A stretch of DNA of 64,000 nt from Prevotella sp. Lineage in GTDB: Bacteria > Bacteroidota > Bacteroidia > Bacteroidales > Bacteroidaceae. How positions within the stretch are numbered: position 1 is the first letter of the stretch; each line of letters opens with the position of its first letter. This document shows, in pieces, positions 53,511-61,249 of the stretch. Made by a program: the position numbers and the translations under genes. The DNA is taken from assembly GCA_017410365.1 (NCBI GenBank), contig JAFQQY010000015.1:124001-188000 (forward strand), read 5' to 3'. The notes beneath the pieces are model-generated. The model had not been told where the DNA came from and searched no databases. It saw nothing but the letters and a program-made list of their open reading frames with translations.

Positions 53511-56500
53511 TTAGAACTGTATGGTTACACCCGCAGTAAACGACTTGGCACGTGGTGTCTTGGCGTTGTCGGTTACAATACCGAGGTTACCATATCCAAC
53601 TTCAGGGTCTGCACCTGAATATTCTGTCAAGCAGAACAGGTTGTTGGCTGATACATACAGATTAAGCTGACTCAAACCGAGACGCTTGATAAGCTTTGGC
53701 TCGAAAGAGTAACTTATCTGTGAGTAGTTAAGACGGATGAAAGAACCGTCTTCTACAAAGCGGTCGCTACCCAACCAGTTGTAACCATGCTGACGCAATG
53801 CTCGTGGAATGTCAGTAATGTCGCCTTCAACACGCCAACGCCAGTTAACGGCACGGCTCTGGTTGTTGTTAGAATACATATTCTCAACATTCATGCGAGC
53901 CTGGTTGATAATCTTGTTGCCATAACGGAAGTTAAACTGGTTGTTCCAAGAGAAACGTCCCCATCTGAGTTTGAAACCGAAACCACCAGTGAACTTAGGC
54001 AGTGAAGAACCTAAATAAACGATGTCGAGTTCGTTGATAGAACCGTCGTGGTTTACATCCTCATAGATGGCATCACCACCGCGGAACTCATAGTCAACGC
54101 TTCCGGCACAGAACATCATCGGTTTTGTCATACCGTTCTCATCGAGAATAACTACACCGTTCTTGTCGCGGACAACAGGGGCATTAGGACCACTTACGCC
54201 CTTGATTTCCTCTGGTGAATACTCAGAATACTGATAAACGCCCTTATAGCGGAAACCATAGATACTACCCAAGGCACGCTTCAACTCTACGCGTGAGAGA
54301 TAAGAACCATTGTTACGGTTGAACTCATTGTTAAGACTGGTGAGACAAGTCTCGTCCATCTTTGTTATCTGGTTCTTGTTGTTAGCAAAAGTAATGTTGA
54401 AGTCCATACCGAACTTGCCAGCCTTGATGATGCTATTACCATTGAGGTTGAACTCCCATCCGATATTCTTCATGTTACCTACGTTCTGCCATGCAAGACT
54501 TGGATAACCTGATGATGTAGGAATACCGCGACCGCCCATGAGCAGGTCGGTAGTAAACTGCCAGTAGAGTTCAACGTTACCGGTGATTCGCTCGTTGAAG
54601 AAACCGAAGTCGGTACCAATATTAAAGGTTTCCTTCTCTTCCCACTTCAGATTCTGAAGGCGGATGTTCTGAGGATAAACAGAACCCTGTCCCATATAAC
54701 CGCTACCGTTGGCATACTTACTGAAGAACAGGTATTCTGCACCTGGCTGACGACCTACGATACCCCAACCTGGACGAATAGACAGTGTAGAAATCCATGG
54801 CAATGCTTTCTGGAACCATGGTTCCTTATGGATATTCCATCTTACAGAGAATGCAGGGAAGTTACCCCAACGCTGGTCGCTACCGAACTTGGTGCTACCA
54901 TCACGGCGTACAGAGAAGTCGGCCATGTACTTACCCTTATATGCGTAGTGGGCAGAATATGTGAAGTAGATGCTTCTCCACTGTCCGCTGCCTGTACTCA
55001 TGCCGTCGATAATACCTTCTGCACCAACACCCTGGATAGTTCCTGAAGGCAGGCCCCATGTTACGGTGCTCTGCGAACTTGACTGGCCACTTGTCAGCTG
55101 GCCACGAAGCAACATTGTGAGGAAATGGTCTTTGTTCTTAAATGCCGGAGTGAATGTAAGGGTGTGGGTTGTTGTCACACCGAGACTCTTAGAAGAGTTT
55201 GCTGTAGAGCGGTTACTCTGCTTATTCTGTGAATCATTCCATCCGGCTGTACTCAATGACAAAGGCATGAACTGATCTTCATAGCGGTTGAAGATGTTGA
55301 ACATCACCTTACCTTCATACTGCAGGCGAGTCTTGTCCTCATCAAGTCCGAGAAGGTTATAACGTAGTTTGAACTCAGGTTCGATGTTGTAACTTGTCTC
55401 GTGGTTCTTTGCCTGATGTGCCAAAGCAACAGGGTTTCTGTTGTTTAGCTGGTCGCGCAAAGCCGGTGTGATGGTTGGCAACATATTATAATAGTCTTCA
55501 AGATTGTTGCCCTGTTTGTCCTGTTCATAAACAGAAACGTTAGGCATGCGCACATAAGCAATAGAAAGCAAGTCGCCGTTGTTCTTCTGATTGCGTGTAT
55601 ATGTAAGCGCAATGTTTGTCTCAATCTTGATACGGTCAGAAACGAAGTAGTCGAGGTTCACACGAGAGGTGAAACGGTCGAGCTGCTGCTTGATGATAGA
55701 ACCGGTTTCATGGTCGTAACCTGCACCGATACGGAAGTGGGCCTTCTCACCACCACCGCTCAAAGCAACATAGTGGTTCTGGCGCCAACCGGTTTGCTTT
55801 ACTTCCTTCAGCCAGTCGGTATTGTTGTTGTACATCTCATACTCTGGGAAGCTTGGAGTATAGTTCAACTCAGGAATGTTACTTGCCTCATCACTAAGCT
55901 GCGGGTTGAAATACTCTTCCTTGAGAAGCATGGTATATTCGTCACCATTGAGCAGTTTGTAACCCTCTGGCTGATAAGTTCCAGTAAGGCGGAAGCTATA
56001 GGTAACGCGAGTCTTACCGCGAGTACCACGCTTGGTCTTGATTTCGATAACACCATTAGCACCCTGTGAACCCCAGATAGCTGTTGCGGCAGCATCCTTC
56101 AAAACCGAGATGCTCTCAATATCCTCTGGGTTTACATTAAGCAACTGGGCGAACTTCTCTTCGTTGGCTGATGAGAAGTCGAAATCTTCAGTACCCGACG
56201 ACCATACATTGCCATCGACTACGATGAGCGGTTCGGCAGAACCATTGATGTTTGACACACCACGCAGACGCATTGATGTTCCGGCACCAAGGTTACCAGA
56301 GTTGGCAACGATGTCAAGACCGGCGATACGTCCCTGAAGAGCCTCATCGACTGTTGTCATTGAAAGTCCTTCAAACTCTGACATGTCAATGCTCTGGCGT
56401 GCAGTAGAGATTTCATCCACAGGAATAGCAAGACCTGAACCCTCGGCACGCTTCTTTGAAGTAACGGTAACTTCTCTGATTTGCGTTGCATCGCGCATTG

Positions 56501-56804
56501 TCACTGAATACTTGAACTTGTTCAATGGCAATGTAACAGTCTTGTATCCTACAAAAGAGATGCGGAGCTTGTTCTTAGGATTCTTCAACTTGAAAGAGAA
56601 GTTTCCGTTTATATCCGTTACGGTAGATGCCACTATACGATTGGCAGCATCAATCTCCACAACGTTTGCCATAGTAACAGGTCCAAAAGCGTCATTGACT
56701 GTTCCGCTGATGATATCACCTGCTTTCTGGGCAAATGTATTGATTGACATTTGACTTCCGACAAAAATCAATCCTATTGTTCTTAATAAATTCTTTGTTT
56801 TCAT
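53511..56804 (-). CDS. SusC/RagA-type TonB-dependent outer-membrane transporter
   Basis: 1097 residues, signal peptide ending TFAQ. Carboxypeptidase-like domain about 28-110 (ISGTVNDAFGPVTMANVV, FVGYKTVTLPL), TonB-linked segment REVTVTSKKR, plug with DALQGRIAGLDIV and DIESISVLKDAAATAIWGSQ, and a beta-barrel ending FTAGVTIQF. Imports glycan fragments with its SusD. It lies 29 bases after the 848-residue fasciclin gene. Confidence 0.96.
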   Translation of the reverse strand: MKTKNLLRTIGLIFVGSQMSINTFAQKAGDIISGTVNDAFGPVTMANVVEIDAANRIVASTVTDINGNFSFKLKNPKNKLRISFVGYKTVTLPLNKFKYSVTMRDATQIREVTVTSKKRAEGSGLAIPVDEISTARQSIDMSEFEGLSMTTVDEALQGRIAGLDIVANSGNLGAGTSMRLRGVSNINGSAEPLIVVDGNVWSSGTEDFDFSSANEEKFAQLLNVNPEDIESISVLKDAAATAIWGSQGANGVIEIKTKRGTRGKTRVTYSFRLTGTYQPEGYKLLNGDEYTMLLKEEYFNPQLSDEASNIPELNYTPSFPEYEMYNNNTDWLKEVKQTGWRQNHYVALSGGGEKAHFRIGAGYDHETGSIIKQQLDRFTSRVNLDYFVSDRIKIETNIALTYTRNQKNNGDLLSIAYVRMPNVSVYEQDKQGNNLEDYYNMLPTITPALRDQLNNRNPVALAHQAKNHETSYNIEPEFKLRYNLLGLDEDKTRLQYEGKVMFNIFNRYEDQFMPLSLSTAGWNDSQNKQSNRSTANSSKSLGVTTTHTLTFTPAFKNKDHFLTMLLRGQLTSGQSSSQSTVTWGLPSGTIQGVGAEGIIDGMSTGSGQWRSIYFTYSAHYAYKGKYMADFSVRRDGSTKFGSDQRWGNFPAFSVRWNIHKEPWFQKALPWISTLSIRPGWGIVGRQPGAEYLFFSKYANGSGYMGQGSVYPQNIRLQNLKWEEKETFNIGTDFGFFNERITGNVELYWQFTTDLLMGGRGIPTSSGYPSLAWQNVGNMKNIGWEFNLNGNSIIKAGKFGMDFNITFANNKNQITKMDETCLTSLNNEFNRNNGSYLSRVELKRALGSIYGFRYKGVYQYSEYSPEEIKGVSGPNAPVVRDKNGVVILDENGMTKPMMFCAGSVDYEFRGGDAIYEDVNHDGSINELDIVYLGSSLPKFTGGFGFKLRWGRFSWNNQFNFRYGNKIINQARMNVENMYSNNNQSRAVNWRWRVEGDITDIPRALRQHGYNWLGSDRFVEDGSFIRLNYSQISYSFEPKLIKRLGLSQLNLYVSANNLFCLTEYSGADPEVGYGNLGIVTDNAKTPRAKSFTAGVTIQF

Positions 56805-56833
56805 AATTCTTCGTTTTTACATCAAGAACACTC

Positions 56834-59380
56834 TTAATTATTTATCATCAGAGGTTTGTCGATAAGATGGATAACAGCTGATGAGCTTGTCTCGATGTTC
56901 ACGGCTTTTGAAACGTCCTTGTCGTTATAGAGGTATTCTCTTGACATGAGGTTATAGAGTCTATCATCTGATGTTATTACCTTACGGGTATTGCCTGCAT
57001 AGTCCTTTAGCGTAATACCATTGTCTGTAAGCTCGGCTAATACGCGATAGAAGCGTCCTGTTGACGGGTCAATAACAGAAGTCTCGAAGTCTCCCTCTTC
57101 TGGCGTGGCACCTATGAACAGGGCATTATCTTGGATATGATACTTCAGGAAGTTTACGATGTTGAGCGAGTCCTTGGTCTTTGCCTCATAGTTGCCTGCC
57201 TCTTCGTGAGCTGCAACAACATCCCAGTTAGACAGTTTGCCACTGTTCTGCAACTCCTCGATACTCTCGTTTGTCGGAACATATACGGTGTAGTGATATG
57301 TATTGAACACAGAGATATTCTTACCACCGGTTGAATGGCGGTTGTTGCGGATAGTCTCTGTCAGGTCGCTACCGTCAAGGAGTTCAAAGAACTTAGAGAA
57401 CTCAGGTGTGTTTGCAAGGATATCGTATGTTGTCATGCGTGTACCCATGATTGGCTGACTCTCCAAGATATAAGCCTTACCGTTACCGCCTTCTGTCTGG
57501 TCGTAGATATAGCTAACGTTGATTGGAGCACCTTCGTTAATCTGGAAACTGCCTTCTACTGTCATGCCGTTAGCTCCGGCAGAAGCATTGTTGACACGAA
57601 TCTCCGTGCCTCCCTTTGTGCGATAGTACTTATGACCGTCCTCTACATTTCCAATAACAATATGTGTGTCGAGGATATCCTTCAGACGGTTGCGAATCTG
57701 ACCAGCATCTCTAACCTCACCGATACTGTCAGTTACCTCACCGGCTACAGTGTCGTAGTTCCAAACACTTGCCCAAACACGATTGTTCTCGTCAACCTGA
57801 GACGGGTCGTAGTGGAAACGATAGAGCTGAGTCTGGCTCTTGCCATAAGAAACAGGGTCGATATACTCCAACAGCGAATTGTTGGTAGGGATGAAGAAGC
57901 TGTAATATGAGTTGAGCGAGTTCAGATATACATTATACTGCAACTGCTTGATACCCCAATACAATATGTGCATTGTCTCGTTAATCATCGCAGGGTAAGA
58001 AACGCTGACGTATGATGTTGGAGAATAAACACGGTTTGTAAGGTAGATAGCTCCATTACATCCGAGCCATACAGAGTCGATAGCTGCCAACTCTACACCC
58101 ATTGGGTCGTTGGCGTCGTTAAGGATGTTGTCGAACTTTGATGGAACGTATGACAATAAAGAAGGGAGCATATTGTTGTTGATAAGTTCTGAGATTACCT
58201 CGTCAGGAACATTATCCCATGAACCGTAGTAATCTTTCAACACTTTACCAGGACCATTGTTCCAATACTCCTCAAGCGCCTCGTTGCTTGGAACCATCAT
58301 CAGCGCCATGTCTTTCTGCATAGCCACTGTACTACCCTGCTCGTCGATACCTGCATAATAAGCATTCCATCCTGGGTCGAACTTCAAAGTACCAGTTACA
58401 GGACCGCCATCGGGAGTTTCTGTAACGGCTACACCACCTTGAGACTTTCTTGAGAAGAAACGCTTTACATATACTGTATCAACGTTAGTATTATAAAGAT
58501 AGTTGTAACGCTCGGTTATTGAACCTTCTTTGTCAGGATATGGAGCACAGAAACGCTCGAGCAACTTGTAATAAAGGCTAACGTTTGGCTTGCTGGCAAG
58601 AAGGTCGGCCATGTTAGGAAGCGGAGTGATAACGTCTTCCATCTTGTGGATAAATCCATTTGAACACTTGATATTGCCTTCCTCAACCACAATACCGTTG
58701 ACACTGGCATCACCAGGCTGACGCTGAGTGGTCTTATTGAAAAGGAAATCATAGTCTTCATTGGTGATGCGCTTGTTCACAAGCAGTTTCTCAATGAAAT
58801 AAACGAGTGGCACAACAGAATTGTCCTTCATGCAAACCATCGGTTCGCCGCTTTCCTTGTGGCGTGCCCAATAAGGATTGTCAGGCATCTGATCCGGCAT
58901 AACAACGGCCACTGAATCATAAACCGAGTTTGAAGCATAGCGACGCATTGTCTGACCTTCGTTCTCAGGCGGTGTTCCCTGAACGCTTGGCAGAATGCTC
59001 AGCTGCATTGAGTTGTCAAGCATGCTTCCGAAGAGCAACTGCTTCTTCTGAGGTTCTGACAGTTTGCTATAACTTGTCACGCCCCACTTGTTGTTGCGAT
59101 AGAAACGCTCAAACGCTGCATCGTCTGCAACGAAAAGCGTCTTCGAACCTGTCTTGGCCAACACTTCGCGATAGCCAAGCTCATCAATCATCTGCACTGT
59201 GTTAGTGTAGTTGCCCTGATCGTCGAGCCAACTGTAGATGCTCGCTCCCCAACCGTCAGGGGTACGCTCATCCAAATCGTACTCAGAACAAGCAGTGAAT
59301 GCACTACCACCAGCCAACAGAATTCCGGCTGCCAGCATCAAATGCCGTCCACGCCTCCAGATTTGTTTTTGGGTTTTCAT
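56834..59380 (-). CDS. Large fasciclin-domain lipoprotein (848 aa), first gene of the SusC/D operon
   Basis: Basic N-terminus (MKTQKQIWRRGRHLM), hydrophobic stretch and lipobox FTACSEYD (Cys31). Several fasciclin-like domains in tandem: KTLFVADDAAFERFYRNNKW and GFIHKMEDVITPL in the first; LMMVPSNEALEEYWNNG; YSFFIPTNNSLLEYIDP; YTVYVPTNESIEELQNSG with AVIHLIDKPLMI at the end, so about four. Fasciclin domains mediate adhesion; in this operon position a glycan- or partner-binding role is likely (inference). A TATCTTTG box lies about 65 bases upstream. Confidence 0.87.
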   Translation of the reverse strand: MKTQKQIWRRGRHLMLAAGILLAGGSAFTACSEYDLDERTPDGWGASIYSWLDDQGNYTNTVQMIDELGYREVLAKTGSKTLFVADDAAFERFYRNNKWGVTSYSKLSEPQKKQLLFGSMLDNSMQLSILPSVQGTPPENEGQTMRRYASNSVYDSVAVVMPDQMPDNPYWARHKESGEPMVCMKDNSVVPLVYFIEKLLVNKRITNEDYDFLFNKTTQRQPGDASVNGIVVEEGNIKCSNGFIHKMEDVITPLPNMADLLASKPNVSLYYKLLERFCAPYPDKEGSITERYNYLYNTNVDTVYVKRFFSRKSQGGVAVTETPDGGPVTGTLKFDPGWNAYYAGIDEQGSTVAMQKDMALMMVPSNEALEEYWNNGPGKVLKDYYGSWDNVPDEVISELINNNMLPSLLSYVPSKFDNILNDANDPMGVELAAIDSVWLGCNGAIYLTNRVYSPTSYVSVSYPAMINETMHILYWGIKQLQYNVYLNSLNSYYSFFIPTNNSLLEYIDPVSYGKSQTQLYRFHYDPSQVDENNRVWASVWNYDTVAGEVTDSIGEVRDAGQIRNRLKDILDTHIVIGNVEDGHKYYRTKGGTEIRVNNASAGANGMTVEGSFQINEGAPINVSYIYDQTEGGNGKAYILESQPIMGTRMTTYDILANTPEFSKFFELLDGSDLTETIRNNRHSTGGKNISVFNTYHYTVYVPTNESIEELQNSGKLSNWDVVAAHEEAGNYEAKTKDSLNIVNFLKYHIQDNALFIGATPEEGDFETSVIDPSTGRFYRVLAELTDNGITLKDYAGNTRKVITSDDRLYNLMSREYLYNDKDVSKAVNIETSSSAVIHLIDKPLMINN

Positions 59381-59444
59381 ACGTTTTTTGGTTTTTGTTT
59401 ATATTTGTTACTCAATTTTTGGCAAAATTTACACTTTTTCAGTG

Positions 59445-59452
59445 CAAAGATA
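59445..59452 (-). promoter_or_regulatory. -7 element for the fasciclin-SusC/D operon
   Basis: TATCTTTG on the minus strand, 64 bases before the ATG at 59380. The 59381-59660 gap holds this box and the terminator below. Confidence 0.5.
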
Positions 59453-59602
59453 TAAATAAATCACGTGCACGACTTGTTTTTACGTCCGCACGGCTTTTCA
59501 GTTCGTAAATTCATCTTTTCACTATGTATCATGTGTTTTCATATTTGTTGCATAAGGAAACATAAGGCCCGCAAATACATATAAATCAAATATATATAAC
59601 GC

Positions 59603-59634
59603 AAAAAGCCCCCGCAACGATTGTTGCGAGGGCT
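59603..59634 (-). terminator. Intrinsic terminator of the TonB receptor / BACON lipoprotein unit
   Basis: AGCCCCCGCAAC pairs with GTTGCGAGGGCT (one mismatch) over a 4-base loop, then TTTTT on the minus strand. Confidence 0.85.
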
Positions 59635-59660
59635 AATATTAAAACTTGTAAAACGACCGA

Positions 59661-61235
59661 TTACTGTGCCTTTTCAATGGCAACGCAGCAACCGTTCTTC
59701 ATCTGTGGAGAATCCTTATATGAAGTCTTGATGCCGACAACTGTTATCTTGTCGCCTACAGCAAGACCTGCTGTTGCTACGAAGTTCTTCTTGTCGTCGC
59801 CTTGAGCATTCCAGATACCATAAGTACCATAGATATACATTTCAGCTCCTGTTTCATCTACAATGTAGATATTACCATAGAGGTCGTTTGCAATCTTGCT
59901 AATTGTACCAGAAACCATATAGAACTTATCGTTAGAATCTTCAAAAGCATTGAACTCTGTGATGCTTACTGGTGTTGAAGCAACGAGCACTTCCTCACAA
60001 ACAGCATTCTTCATCTGAGCTGTACCTTTGTACTCTGCACGAGGACCAACCAGTGTCACAATGCTACCAACAGCGATGTTGCAATCAGCAAAGTTGGTTG
60101 TACCATAAACGTAAACACTTCCAGTCCAGTCGCTAATGTAAAGGTTGCCATACTTTGTGTTGGCAATATCTGTCACAACACCTGTCACACGATACTGTGC
60201 ATCGCCTACCTGTGCAGCCAAGAACTCAGCCACGGTAACGTTGGCGATTGCACCTTCCTGTGAGAAGGTATAAGAAACAGTAGACGAGCCTGAAGTGAAC
60301 TCCATAGAACCAGTACGTGCACCAGCCTCGTTTGCCATGATGTTGAATGTAAAGACTGCTGTGTCTGCTGGGTTTGGTTCAATCTTTGTTGCCTCACCTG
60401 CTACATACTCTGTGTTTGCAAGGTGTACCCAGCTCTGGCATTCCTCTGGAACTGACACGTATGCACCGTTGCCCTTGAAAGCTACCTTAACTTCAAGCTC
60501 ACCACCTTCCTTAGCAATGTTTGCCTCTTCGGTAACAACCTTAACGAGCGACTTGGTTATCTTGATGATTGTAACGTCAACAAGCTCTACTGTAGAACCG
60601 TAGGTTGTACGTGGACCTTCAAGTTCCACTACGTCACCAACCTCAAGTCCCCAGCTTGCGAAGTTCTTAGTAGCACCCTTAGAGTCGAGTGTACCATAGA
60701 TATAAACCTCGCCAGTGCCGTCGTTGATATACCAGTTACCGTAAGTAGTATTGGCAATAGACGTACAAGTACCCTTAATCTTATAGGTCTTGCCGTCTGT
60801 ACCTGCAAGCACCTCAGCACAAGTAGCCATCACTGCCTTGGCTGTACCCTGGCGCACCATCAGGAACTGAATGTTGCCACCAACATTAATCTGTAGTTCA
60901 ACTTCACGACCGCCTTCGAAAGCGTCGGCAGAGAAAACAAGCTCTGACTGACCAGCTGTGCCTGATACATGTGATACTGTAAACCATGCGTCAACCGTAT
61001 CTTTCGTAGTAACCAACTGAGTCTTGCCCGTTTCTGAACTGAAGATAACATTCTCGAACTTCCAATCCTGCGTTGCAGATACGGCAACCGTTGCGCTACC
61101 GCCTTCAGTTGGAAGTGACACGTAGGTCTCAGACAGACTGATACTGCCAAGATTGCCTGCCGGCTCATTATCCTCAGAACAGCTTACAAAAAGCAGAGCC
61201 GAGATAATAGCTGTAAACAAATATCTTAATTTCAT
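59661..61235 (-). CDS. BACON and OB-fold domain lipoprotein
   Basis: 524 residues, lipobox FVSCSEDNEP (Cys19). Domain order: BACON (about 30-130; ATQDWKFENV, LMVRQG), OB-fold 1 (133-228; GNWYINDGTGEVYIYG), BACON 2 (230-330; SQEG end), OB-fold 2 (332-420; GNLYISDWTGSVYVYG) and OB-fold 3 (421-524; GNIYIVDETGAEMYIYG). BACON domains are linked to mucin or carbohydrate binding; the OB-folds match a class found in Bacteroidetes surface lipoproteins with unknown ligand. It lies 14 bases after the Oar-like receptor gene, suggesting the two act together at the cell surface. Confidence 0.83.
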   Translation of the reverse strand: MKLRYLFTAIISALLFVSCSEDNEPAGNLGSISLSETYVSLPTEGGSATVAVSATQDWKFENVIFSSETGKTQLVTTKDTVDAWFTVSHVSGTAGQSELVFSADAFEGGREVELQINVGGNIQFLMVRQGTAKAVMATCAEVLAGTDGKTYKIKGTCTSIANTTYGNWYINDGTGEVYIYGTLDSKGATKNFASWGLEVGDVVELEGPRTTYGSTVELVDVTIIKITKSLVKVVTEEANIAKEGGELEVKVAFKGNGAYVSVPEECQSWVHLANTEYVAGEATKIEPNPADTAVFTFNIMANEAGARTGSMEFTSGSSTVSYTFSQEGAIANVTVAEFLAAQVGDAQYRVTGVVTDIANTKYGNLYISDWTGSVYVYGTTNFADCNIAVGSIVTLVGPRAEYKGTAQMKNAVCEEVLVASTPVSITEFNAFEDSNDKFYMVSGTISKIANDLYGNIYIVDETGAEMYIYGTYGIWNAQGDDKKNFVATAGLAVGDKITVVGIKTSYKDSPQMKNGCCVAIEKAQ

Positions 61236-61249
61236 AATTATTCTTTTAT

